Below are positions 43,326 through 51,287 of a DNA stretch of 64,000 bases, piece after piece. Below the pieces are notes generated by a model. That model worked only from the letters and a program-made list of their open reading frames with translations, did no database searches and was not told where the DNA came from. The stretch is from an uncultured Prevotellaceae bacterium. GTDB taxonomy: Bacteria; Bacteroidota; Bacteroidia; Bacteroidales; Muribaculaceae. The stretch's first letter is position 1; every line of letters begins with the position of its first letter. Made by a program: the position numbers and the translations under genes. Location of the stretch: the NCBI GenBank assembly GCA_946186575.1, contig CAMHNO010000004.1, forward strand, positions 55,739-119,738. The letters are read 5' to 3'.

Positions 43326-43991
43326 ATGGTAAAATATCTACTAACATTAGTTGTAGCTTGTGTTGTGGCTTTGCCGCAAGTTGTGGGTCAGACGTTTGAA
43401 TTTCGTTATCAAGGCCAGTCCTTGCCCGATGGTGCCACTGTGACCATTGCCGCCGAGGAAGATGAATGGGGATTTGGCGAGATGTGCTGTTACTCCAATC
43501 CAAGTTCCGACCCTGACAATGGACTAATATTGAAAGTGCTTTCAGGAAGCGGAGTACAAGGCAATGCCACGTTGACGATTGATGAAAAGACATTTGATGT
43601 TGCGAGGTTGCTGTGGTGCATGGGCGGCAACTGTATGCAAATTGGAAATAACACAACAATAAATAAATCCTTTATCGATAATAATGGCATCTGCCAAGTG
43701 CAGTTTGATGCCGAGGATATCACGACCGAGGGTCATCTGCTTGCTACGCTCACAGCCACAATAGGCAGCGAGAGTCATGTGGTGAAAATAAAGTTCACTA
43801 ATGGCGAGCAGGCGGCAGTGCCAGGCGATGTGAACGGTGATGGCAAGGTCACGAGTGTCGACATCACATCCCTCTACAATTGGCTGCTCAATAGCGACGA
43901 CAGCTCTATTGTCAACGGTGACCAGGACGGCGATGGCAAAATCACTGCAGTAGATGTTACTGTGGTCTACAATATCATGCTTGACGATTGA
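43326..43991 (+). CDS. Secreted dockerin-tagged protein
   Basis: 221 aa from the ATG at 43326 (signal peptide MVKYLLTLVVACVVALPQVVGQ). A beta-rich domain of about 135 residues follows (TFEFRYQGQSLPDGATVTIA, then the Cys pairs FGEMCCYSNP and RLLWCMGGNC). The dockerin tag is VPGDVNGDGKVTSVDITSLYNWLL plus NGDQDGDGKITAVDVTVVYNIML. The N-terminal domain is seen near Omp28/TlpA proteins in Bacteroidales but has no assigned role. About 110 bp upstream of the Omp28 gene. Confidence 0.75.
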   Translation: MVKYLLTLVVACVVALPQVVGQTFEFRYQGQSLPDGATVTIAAEEDEWGFGEMCCYSNPSSDPDNGLILKVLSGSGVQGNATLTIDEKTFDVARLLWCMGGNCMQIGNNTTINKSFIDNNGICQVQFDAEDITTEGHLLATLTATIGSESHVVKIKFTNGEQAAVPGDVNGDGKVTSVDITSLYNWLLNSDDSSIVNGDQDGDGKITAVDVTVVYNIMLDD

Positions 43992-44031
43992 TGTTAGAGC
44001 AGTCACAACCGCTTGTGTCGAGTGCCTGTTT

Positions 44032-44049
44032 AGCATAAAGCTTTATGCT
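44032..44049. repeat. 18-bp perfect palindrome
   Basis: AGCATAAAGCTTTATGCT, reading the same on both strands, between the dockerin gene and the Omp28 gene. Could be a hairpin without a loop or a dimeric-protein site. Confidence 0.6.
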
Positions 44050-44102
44050 CCCCCAAAAGAATTCACATAAAACTCTAAAACTTAATAAAAAACACAACGA
44101 TC

Positions 44103-45971
44103 ATGAAAAAAACAGTTCTACTAATGTTTGCCATCGTCATGGCTTTAGCAAGTTTTGCCCAACCTAAGGGCAACACTATCACACCCACTGGCACCGAGAT
44201 GTGGTGGGGCTATTTCACTGAGAATGACGCCAATGCTGACAACTTCAGTGGAGTGGGCGTCGCCGCTGTTGCCAACTATGAGGCAGCAGTGCGAATCGTT
44301 AAAAACAACCCCTTGCTTAGCACTGCCACCATTAAGGGTGTGCGCTTGTGGCTCAAGGGCAGCACAATTCCTAAAATCACAAGACTAAGAGTGTGGGCTA
44401 CATCTACTGCGCTGAAGACCAACGCTAACGGAGTTGACTACGTTCAGGATGTGGACCTCTCCACCTTGACCGAAGGTGCCAACGACATTGCATTTACCAC
44501 CCCATACGATATTGTGGGAACTAAGAATTGCAACGTGGGCTACACAATGGAGCTTAGCAGCCAGGATGCGCCAGTGATGTGTGGTGGCGAATGGGAGGAA
44601 AATTCCTTCTGGTTCCGCGCATCGGTTAGCTCTACCACTTGGCAACAGAAGAAGACTGACGGCAAGCTGGCCTTCCAGGTGCTTGTGGATGGAGCTAACA
44701 TTCCTGACAACGCAGCTGCAGCTGCCGACTTTGGCACTCACTATGCCGAGGTGAACCATGATGCGGTGGTGCCTGTTACCATTATTGGCAAGGGCAAGAA
44801 CCCAGTTTCATCAATCTCTTATGTTGTTGTCACCGATGGCGATGCCTCGACTGCAACTCCCGAGGTGACTGTGCCTATGAACAATGTTCCCTACAACGGC
44901 AATGGCGTGATTGATGTTACGCTCGATGCCAGCCAGGCGATGTCAACCACTCGAAGCGTTGTCATCACCAAGGTGAATGGCGAGCCCAATGGCCTCTCGG
45001 CCGATGAGTGTGCAGGTAATGGTCAGCTGGTAGTTCTGGAATATCTGTTCACTAAGGTGCCTGTTGTTGAGGAATTCACAGGCACATGGTGTGGATGGTG
45101 TCCTCGCGGATTCACTGCTATGGAGATGGCTCACGAGGCCTATGGCGAGCAGGCCGTGCTCATTGCAGCCCACAATGGCGACCCAATGGCGATTGCTGAC
45201 TATAATGCCGTGATGGCATCGAGCTTCCCAACTGCTAAAATTGACCGCTACATTGACGTTGACCCACACCCAACTGAACTGCTCCCGGCAATTGAGGATG
45301 ACATGCTCACCCCACCCGATGCTAAGATAGATATTACTGCTAAATGGAACGATGAGGAGATGACAAAAATCGACATCGTGGCAAGCCCAACGTTTGCCTT
45401 TGGCTCCAATAATGCCGACTATGGTATCGCACTCGTCCTCACTAATGATGGACTCAAAGGCACTGGTTCGTCGTGGGCTCAAGCCAATAACTATAATAGC
45501 CAGCACGACCCTTACCTCGATGAGTTCTGGTTCGGAAAGGGTTCAAGGGTTTCGGGTTTGACCTTCAATCATGTGGCTGTGGCTGCATGGGACATTAAGT
45601 ATGGCATCGATGGCTCGGTTCCCACAGCATTCCAGGCCGGCGAGGCACTGCCATTCGCTTACTGTGCTGACATTAGCCAAAAAACAGTAATCCAAGACAA
45701 GACCAAGCTCCATGCCATTGCGTTGCTTATTGACCGCAAGACAGGCAAGATCGTGAACGCAGGTCAAACCGACATTGAGGCCTATGGTGCTGCCGTTCCT
45801 GGCGACGTGGATGGCGACGGCGTGGTGACCAGTGGTGATATCACTGTTCTCTACAACTACTTGCTCAACTCCGACGACAGTGCTGTTGTGAATGGCGATC
45901 AGGATGGCGATGGGGCAATAACCTCTGGCGATATAACCATGATTTACAACATGCTGTTGAGCAACAAATAA
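44103..45971 (+). CDS. Omp28-related thioredoxin-fold surface protein with dockerin tag
   Basis: 622 aa. Signal peptide MKKTVLLMFAIVMALASFAQ. Residues about 20-210 are a beta-rich region (GTEMWWGYFTENDANADNFS). The Omp28/thioredoxin-like domain spans about 315-560, with the redox motif EFTGTWCGWCPRGFTAME (CxxC) and the partner segment SSFPTAKIDR. The C-terminus is a two-repeat dockerin (VPGDVDGDGVVTSGDIT, NGDQDGDGAITSGDIT). Probably an exported thiol-disulfide or adhesin-like protein. Precedes TlpA-, DUF6029- and a second Omp28-type gene. Confidence 0.85.
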   Translation: MKKTVLLMFAIVMALASFAQPKGNTITPTGTEMWWGYFTENDANADNFSGVGVAAVANYEAAVRIVKNNPLLSTATIKGVRLWLKGSTIPKITRLRVWATSTALKTNANGVDYVQDVDLSTLTEGANDIAFTTPYDIVGTKNCNVGYTMELSSQDAPVMCGGEWEENSFWFRASVSSTTWQQKKTDGKLAFQVLVDGANIPDNAAAAADFGTHYAEVNHDAVVPVTIIGKGKNPVSSISYVVVTDGDASTATPEVTVPMNNVPYNGNGVIDVTLDASQAMSTTRSVVITKVNGEPNGLSADECAGNGQLVVLEYLFTKVPVVEEFTGTWCGWCPRGFTAMEMAHEAYGEQAVLIAAHNGDPMAIADYNAVMASSFPTAKIDRYIDVDPHPTELLPAIEDDMLTPPDAKIDITAKWNDEEMTKIDIVASPTFAFGSNNADYGIALVLTNDGLKGTGSSWAQANNYNSQHDPYLDEFWFGKGSRVSGLTFNHVAVAAWDIKYGIDGSVPTAFQAGEALPFAYCADISQKTVIQDKTKLHAIALLIDRKTGKIVNAGQTDIEAYGAAVPGDVDGDGVVTSGDITVLYNYLLNSDDSAVVNGDQDGDGAITSGDITMIYNMLLSNK

Positions 45972-46004
45972 ACCATTGGACTTAACATAGGTCTAATAAT
46001 TGAA

Positions 46005-46070
46005 AAGGATGTTGCAAAACTCAAGTTGCTTCCTTGAAAGAGAATTGGCAAAGCGTTTTGCAACATCCTT
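46005..46070 (+). terminator. Long hairpin, possible attenuator/terminator
   Basis: AAGGATGTTGCAAAAC and GTTTTGCAACATCCTT form a perfect 16-bp stem with a 34-base loop, between the Omp28 and TlpA genes. There is no strong T-tract, so it may only reduce read-through or protect mRNA. Confidence 0.55.
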
Positions 46071-46099
46071 ATTACTTAAACTTTTAAAAACAAAGAATA

Positions 46100-46591
46100 A
46101 TGAAAAAAATCTTATTGTTGACTTGCATGCTCGCACTTGCTGCGTCGAGCCAGATGTTTGCTCAGTTGCCCGCAGTAACTCTTAAAACCATCGACGGGCA
46201 AATGGTGAGAATGGATACTGTCTCCAACAATGGTAAACCCATCATTGTTGATTTCTTTGCCACTTATTGCAAACCATGCATTCGTGAGCTTGACGCCATT
46301 GCCGAGGTCTATGACGAGTGGCAGGAGGAAACCGGTGTGAAGCTGATTCTCGTGAGCATCGACGATGCCCAGAACGCTCACAAGGTGAAACCGCTGGTGA
46401 GCAACCACGATTGGCCATTTGAGGTGTTTCTCGACACTAACGAGGAACTCAAGAGGGCCTTCGGAGTTCAAATGGTTCCCTTCACAATGATTCTTGATGG
46501 CCAGGGAAAGGTGGCATTTAAGCACACAGGATATTCCACTGGTGGTGAAGAAGAATTGATAACAAAGGTGCGTGAACTCGTGGCTCAATGA
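46100..46591 (+). CDS. TlpA-like thiol-disulfide oxidoreductase
   Basis: 163 aa, signal peptide MKKILLLTCMLALAASSQMFAQ; thioredoxin fold with active site DFFATYCKPCIREL (CxxC) and cis-Pro in QMVPFTMILD. Periplasmic redox protein. The stop overlaps the next ATG by 4 bases (ATGA), so it is coupled to the DUF6029 barrel. Confidence 0.9.
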   Translation: MKKILLLTCMLALAASSQMFAQLPAVTLKTIDGQMVRMDTVSNNGKPIIVDFFATYCKPCIRELDAIAEVYDEWQEETGVKLILVSIDDAQNAHKVKPLVSNHDWPFEVFLDTNEELKRAFGVQMVPFTMILDGQGKVAFKHTGYSTGGEEELITKVRELVAQ

Positions 46592-48156
46592 GACGCTCGC
46601 TACTGTACATAGCATTGCTGTGCACCTGCTTGGGCTCTATGGCTCAAGAAGATAACAAGGTGAAGGTGACCGGTAGCGTGCAGAGCGACATGCTCGTGCC
46701 CATGCGCGACGAGGCTATTGGTGCCGAGAAGACCGAGGATTTCCAGACCAACACCTACGCCGATGTCATGCTCCAGAGCAAGTGGGTTGACGCGGGGTTG
46801 AGGTTTGAGTATCTTGACCACCCTCTGCCCGGCTTTGAAAAGGACTTCAAGGGCTGGGGTGTGCCGCACTTTTGGGTGAAGGGTAAGTACAAGAACACCG
46901 AGCTCACTGTGGGTACCTTCTACGAGCAATTCGGCTTGGGACTGATTTTGCGCACCTATGAGGAACGCTCGCTGGGCGTTGACAACTCGTTGCTGGGAGC
47001 GCGCGTGGTGACAAGGCCAGTAAAGGGTGTCACTATCAAGGCTCTCACGGGCCGCCAGCGCCGCTACTGGGGCTGGAACAAGGGCTTGGTGAGCGGTGCC
47101 GATGCCGAGCTCAACATCAACGAGTGGATACCAGCCTTGCGCGATCGGGGCACCGAGATTATGATTGGCGGCTCGTGGGTTAACAAATATGAGAAGCAGG
47201 AAGACATCTTTGTCGACCCCACCCACAAGCTCAATCTTCCCAAGTATGTCAATGCCTGGGATGTGAGAGCGTCGCTCAACACAGGGCCGTGGAGCCTGCT
47301 TGCTGAGTATGCCCACAAGTCGCAAGACCCGTCGTTCGACAATGGCTACAAATACACCACTGGCTCGGCGGCAGTTCTCTCGGGCTCATACACCAAGAGC
47401 GGCCTGAGCCTGCTTGTGCAGGTAAAGCGCAGCGAGAACATGTCGTTTCGCAGCCGCCGCAGCATGATAGGCACCTCGTCGTTTATCAATCATCTGCCTG
47501 CTTTCACTCAGCAGCAGACCTATGCACTTGCATCGCTCTACCCCTATGCTACCCAGTTGGCAGGCGGTGAATGGGCCTGGCAGGTCGAGGCGGGCTATAA
47601 CTTCAAGCGCAAGACCAAGCTTGGTGGTAAGTATGGCATGAACTTGAAGTTTAATTTCTCTCATGTGCGTTGGAAGGGCGAGACCTTCTATCAAGACATC
47701 GACGTGCAGCTATCACGCAAGCTCTCACGCACCGTGAAGCTGAATCTGATGTACATGAACCAGCGCTACAACATGACGGTGGTAGAGGGCCATGGTGGCA
47801 TGGTGCGGTCTAACATATTCATTGCAGATGCTAATTTTCAGCTGTCGAAGAAGACCTCGTTGCGAGCCGAGCTCCAGTACATGTCCACGCCCGATGATAA
47901 GGGCGACTGGCTCTATGGCCTGGTAGAATTTTCACTGGCTCCACACTGGATGTTCTCGGTGAGTGACCTCTACAACGTGGGCGAGACCAACATTCACTAC
48001 TATCACGGCGACGTGACATTCAGTGCCGCTGGACACCGAGTAATGCTGGGCTTTGGTCGCACCCGTGCTGGCTATAACTGCTCGGGCGGTGTGTGCCGCT
48101 ATGTGCCCGCAAGCCGTGGTTTCACATTGTCTTACAACTATAACTTTAGTATCTGA
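46588..48156 (+). CDS. DUF6029 outer-membrane barrel-like protein
   Basis: 522 aa with a signal peptide (MRRSLLYIALLCTCLGSMAQ). Continuous amphipathic beta strands (YADVMLQSKWVDAGLRFEYL, LTVGTFYEQFGLGLILRTYEERSLGVDNSLLGARV, VTIKALTGRQRRYWGWN) and a terminal SYNYNFSI strand fit an outer-membrane beta-barrel; the SLGVDNSLLG pattern is that of DUF6029. Overlaps its neighbours at both ends (ATGA and TGATG). With TlpA and Omp28 it forms a conserved Bacteroidales module of unknown task, perhaps export or redox maturation of surface proteins. Confidence 0.85.
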   Translation: MRRSLLYIALLCTCLGSMAQEDNKVKVTGSVQSDMLVPMRDEAIGAEKTEDFQTNTYADVMLQSKWVDAGLRFEYLDHPLPGFEKDFKGWGVPHFWVKGKYKNTELTVGTFYEQFGLGLILRTYEERSLGVDNSLLGARVVTRPVKGVTIKALTGRQRRYWGWNKGLVSGADAELNINEWIPALRDRGTEIMIGGSWVNKYEKQEDIFVDPTHKLNLPKYVNAWDVRASLNTGPWSLLAEYAHKSQDPSFDNGYKYTTGSAAVLSGSYTKSGLSLLVQVKRSENMSFRSRRSMIGTSSFINHLPAFTQQQTYALASLYPYATQLAGGEWAWQVEAGYNFKRKTKLGGKYGMNLKFNFSHVRWKGETFYQDIDVQLSRKLSRTVKLNLMYMNQRYNMTVVEGHGGMVRSNIFIADANFQLSKKTSLRAELQYMSTPDDKGDWLYGLVEFSLAPHWMFSVSDLYNVGETNIHYYHGDVTFSAAGHRVMLGFGRTRAGYNCSGGVCRYVPASRGFTLSYNYNFSI

Positions 48157-48950
48157 TGAGAATTAAGGCCTATATAGTATTTCTCGTGGCTGCAGTGCTG
48201 ATGACTGCGTGCAGCCACATCGATGAAGATGAACAACTGATATATGTGAAACCTGCGCCCGTTGAGCGCAGTGTGCTAATTGAGGACTTCACAGGTCAGC
48301 GTTGTGTGAACTGTCCTATGGCAGTTCTCGAGATTGAGAAGCTGCATGAGCAGTATGGCGAGGATGCCATCATTGCGGTGAGCATCCACTCGGGTCCATT
48401 GGGATTCCGCACCAACAGTCGTTTTTTGGGTCTGCTAACCGACACTGGTGACAGCTACTACAACCACTGGAACCTGGAGTATCAGCCTGTGGGGTTGATC
48501 GACCGTGGTTCTCCTGCCGAGTACACCGCTTGGAGCACACTCGTGCGCCAGGAGTTGCAGAAGACAGCCCCAGTCGAGATTGACGTTGAGCCATCGCTCG
48601 AAGGCGAGAACGTCAACATTCATACTACAGTGAGGGGCGTTGATGGCAGCACCAGTGGCAAGTTGCAGCTGTGGATTGTTGAGGACAACATCACCGCCTT
48701 CCAGATGATGCCCGACGGCACTCGCAACGACAACTACTTGCACCAGCACGTGTTCCGTGCTGCCGTCAATGGTGAGTGGGGCGAGGATGTGACGGTGGGT
48801 GAGGGCTATGCCGTTGAGCAGTATCACACCATCGCAGTTTCAGAAGACTGGAACCCCGAGAATCTCTCTATTGTGGCATTTGTCTACAACGATTCAGGCG
48901 TGCTGCAAGTGACTAAGGCAGCACTGGTCAGTAGCGATCAAGAGCAATAA
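48156..48950 (+). CDS. Omp28-family lipoprotein
   Basis: 264 aa. Lipobox LMTAC (Cys about 19). Thioredoxin-like Omp28 domain: LIEDFTGQRCVNCPMAVLEIEKLHEQYGEDAIIAVSIHSG, with CxxC, then a beta-rich C-terminal region (VNIHTTVRGVDGSTSGKLQLWIVEDNITAFQ). Unlike the 622-aa relative it carries a lipid anchor and no dockerin. Its ATG overlaps the DUF6029 stop by one base. Ends before a hairpin at 48974. Confidence 0.88.
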   Translation: MRIKAYIVFLVAAVLMTACSHIDEDEQLIYVKPAPVERSVLIEDFTGQRCVNCPMAVLEIEKLHEQYGEDAIIAVSIHSGPLGFRTNSRFLGLLTDTGDSYYNHWNLEYQPVGLIDRGSPAEYTAWSTLVRQELQKTAPVEIDVEPSLEGENVNIHTTVRGVDGSTSGKLQLWIVEDNITAFQMMPDGTRNDNYLHQHVFRAAVNGEWGEDVTVGEGYAVEQYHTIAVSEDWNPENLSIVAFVYNDSGVLQVTKAALVSSDQEQ

Positions 48951-48973
48951 GACCTGTAATGATAGTAATTAGG

Positions 48974-49003
48974 AGTGGCTAAGGGTTTCGACCTTTAGCC
49001 ACT
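48974..49003. terminator. Hairpin between convergent transcripts
   Basis: AGTGGCTAAGGG pairs with CCTTTAGCCACT (one G-U), 6-base loop; the T-tract is weak on both sides. Confidence 0.6.
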
Positions 49004-49026
49004 CGTCTGTCATAGCATATCCAGAT

Positions 49027-50049
49027 TTAGTCTCTCTTTGTGAAGCCACGATGGGAGATGAGGTACTGGCCAATCTGCACGGCGTTGAGGGCCGCGCCTT
49101 TCTTGATTTGGTCGCCCACTACCCAGAACGTCAGTCCGTTGTCGCTGCTGGTGTCGATGCGAATGCGGCCCACGTACACGGGGTCCTTGCGAGTGCATGT
49201 GATGGGCATGGGGTAGGTGTTGCTTGCAGGCTCGTCCATCACCACGATGCCTGGTGCAAGTTGCAATGCGGCACGTGCCTCCTCGGGGCTGATAGGCTCC
49301 TCGCATTCAATCCACACCGCTTCGCTGTGGGTGCGCATCACAGGCACACGCACGCAGGTGGCGCTCACGCGAATGTCGCTGTGCATTATTTTGCACGTTT
49401 CGCGCACCATCTTCATCTCCTCCTTAGTGTAGTCGTTGTCGGCAAATACGTCGATGTGCGGAATCACGTTGTAGGCCAGCTGATGCTGGAAGTGCTTTAC
49501 CGTGGTTTCGAGTTTGCCATGCGCAATCTCGCTCTGCTGCAGTGCCAGCTCGTCCATAGCTTGCAGGCCAGCTCCACTTGCTGCCTGATAGGTGGCCACT
49601 TGCACATTTTTGATGTGCGAGATGTTATCGAGGGGTTTCAGGGCCACCACAAGGATAATGGTGGAGCAGTTTGGGTTGGCGATGATGCGCCGTGGGGCGT
49701 TGAGTGCGTCGTCGCCGTTGACCTCAGGCACCACTAATGGCACGTCGTCGTCCATGCGGAAAGCGCTGCTGTTGTCAATCATGATGCAGCCATATTTAGT
49801 AATGGTCTCGGCAAACTCGCGTGCCGGTCCGCCCCCCATCGACACAAACGCGATGTCGATGTCGCGGAAGTCGTCGTTGTGCTGCAGCAGTTTCACCACA
49901 TGGTCTTTGCCACGGAAGGTGAAGATGCGGCCTGCACTGCGCGCCGAGCCAAAGAGTACTAGCTCGTCGACAGGAAAATTCTGCTCGTCGAGCACACGCA
50001 TAAATTCTTGTCCCACAGCGCCACTTGCGCCCACAATTGCTACTTTCAT
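49027..50049 (-). CDS. asd: Aspartate-semialdehyde dehydrogenase
   Basis: 340 aa. Reduces aspartyl phosphate to the semialdehyde with NADPH, the branch point to lysine/diaminopimelate, threonine and methionine. NADP motif [10 protein letters not shown], catalytic Cys about 128 in [17 protein letters not shown], and the C-terminal [18 protein letters not shown]. Length normal. A TAACTTTG box on the minus strand at 50089-50096 is its promoter and overlaps the 3' end of the next minus-strand gene. Confidence 0.95.
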   Translation of the reverse strand: MKVAIVGASGAVGQEFMRVLDEQNFPVDELVLFGSARSAGRIFTFRGKDHVVKLLQHNDDFRDIDIAFVSMGGGPAREFAETITKYGCIMIDNSSAFRMDDDVPLVVPEVNGDDALNAPRRIIANPNCSTIILVVALKPLDNISHIKNVQVATYQAASGAGLQAMDELALQQSEIAHGKLETTVKHFQHQLAYNVIPHIDVFADNDYTKEEMKMVRETCKIMHSDIRVSATCVRVPVMRTHSEAVWIECEEPISPEEARAALQLAPGIVVMDEPASNTYPMPITCTRKDPVYVGRIRIDTSSDNGLTFWVVGDQIKKGAALNAVQIGQYLISHRGFTKRD

Positions 50050-50088
50050 TTGAGTTAATGTAAATGAGTTTCTATTTATATGTTGCTA

Positions 50089-50096
50089 CAAAGTTA
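50089..50096 (-). promoter_or_regulatory. -7 box of asd
   Basis: Minus-strand TAACTTTG, 40 bases before the ATG. Confidence 0.55.
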
Positions 50097-51140
50097 TATT
50101 TTTTTTGTGTTAATAGCAACTTTCATGCCACAAATTAAATGAGTAAAGTCGTTAAGTTCATGGCATTGATTTCTTGTGAGGCCATTTTGTTTCTCTTCTT
50201 GCTCTGGTGTTATCAGTAATAGGGTTCCATTAGCACAGGCGTCAAAAAGTTTGCCTGGTGGTTTCTCGATGTTTGAGTATTTCTGTTTTGTTGGGATGAT
50301 GATTGGTAATCCTGCATTAAGGGCGCGGTTTTTTATAGTTTTCTCTCCTGGGCTAATCCCTGGAGTCACTATCACATAGCCTTGCTCGGCTAAATTGAGA
50401 ATTTCTTTCCACTTTTCTTCAATTTGCTGCTCTGTCAGTTTTCTTGAGCATTGCACTTGCACTTTCAAGGGGTAGTTGAGCAAGAAATGGTTACCGATGG
50501 TTGTCGCTTTTGTATAACCAATCATCAGTTCAGAATGAGTGGTGAAAAAATCAGGGTGCTGGCGTTTGATCCACAAACGCCTGGGGTTGTCGTGCACATA
50601 GTTAATCATGTGTTGCAGTTGTCCTCTTCCCCTAAGAATGCGGTCGTGATAGCCTTTTTTCCATAGAGGTAGCGATAATGGCTGCTGTGCGACCATTGTC
50701 GGTGTGGGCAGAGGCCGTGCCTCTGCCTTCGCCAACAACCGCCTCACTGCACGGTTGCAGCCAATTTTAAACCCGTTCACAATTTGCCCAAGGTGCTGTT
50801 GAATATCCTCGGTGACGTAGAGAATGCCATGGAAGTGGTCAGGCATCAGCTGATAGGCAATAACCTGCACTTTAGGGTAGTAGTGCTGTGTGTCGCGCCA
50901 TGCCAGTATCACATTTCGCCCTAACTCGCTTGGCTCAACCCATGGTAGCTCATGCCACTCATCGCTGTTATGCAAAGTGCCCAAAACTGCTTTACGTTGC
51001 TCGGTGCACAGTGTTATCATGTAGATGCCTTTGCCGCGGTAGTCATGCCCCACCATTCGCTGCAACTTGCCGTGTTGAAACTGATGTTCAGGATGTTGTT
51101 TGATCCACTCCAGCCGTTGGGTTAATCGCTTTTCGTCCAT
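50094..51140 (-). CDS. REP-associated (Y1/HUH) transposase with extra C-terminal domain
   Basis: 348 aa from the ATG at 51140; the earlier in-frame TTG lies in the TAACTTTG promoter box. Residues about 25-200 are a Y1-transposase domain: GIYMITLCTEQR, HUH motif QLMPDHFHGIL (His 102/104), and the nucleophile candidate Tyr 181 in MINYVHDNPRR. The C-terminal ~125 residues are an additional Rossmann-like domain (GYVIVTPGISPGEKTIKNRAL, then AGLPIIIP and LFDACANGTLLLITP) recalling SLOG/DprA-type nucleotide-binding folds. No terminal repeats were found, so it looks like a domesticated single-copy RAYT. Confidence 0.82.
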   Translation of the reverse strand: MDEKRLTQRLEWIKQHPEHQFQHGKLQRMVGHDYRGKGIYMITLCTEQRKAVLGTLHNSDEWHELPWVEPSELGRNVILAWRDTQHYYPKVQVIAYQLMPDHFHGILYVTEDIQQHLGQIVNGFKIGCNRAVRRLLAKAEARPLPTPTMVAQQPLSLPLWKKGYHDRILRGRGQLQHMINYVHDNPRRLWIKRQHPDFFTTHSELMIGYTKATTIGNHFLLNYPLKVQVQCSRKLTEQQIEEKWKEILNLAEQGYVIVTPGISPGEKTIKNRALNAGLPIIIPTKQKYSNIEKPPGKLFDACANGTLLLITPEQEEKQNGLTRNQCHELNDFTHLICGMKVAINTKKI

Positions 51141-51155
51141 GTGTTTATTTTGTTG

Positions 51156-51163
51156 CAAAGTTA
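51156..51163 (-). promoter_or_regulatory. -7 box of the RAYT gene
   Basis: Minus-strand TAACTTTG, 16 bases before the ATG at 51140. Confidence 0.55.
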
Positions 51164-51215
51164 GGGTTTTTAAGTGATAAATGCAAATTTTGTGCTAAGG
51201 TTGCAATAGCGTTAA

Positions 51216-51247
51216 TTTGGTAAAATGGAATAAAATGCTTAATTTTG
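51216..51247 (+). promoter_or_regulatory. Promoter of the TPR-AraC regulator
   Basis: TTTG, 20 bases, TAATTTTG, 40 bases before the ATG: a near-consensus Bacteroidetes promoter. Confidence 0.72.
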
Positions 51248-51287
51248 CCAAATAAAACTAAGGAATTATCACAGTATTCTTAATAAA

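Noticed and set aside
43310-43399. ATG at 43310 (ATGAAAACAATTGC) as start of the dockerin protein
   Set aside because: Its frame stops after 29 codons; the ATG at 43326 gives a proper signal peptide in the long frame.
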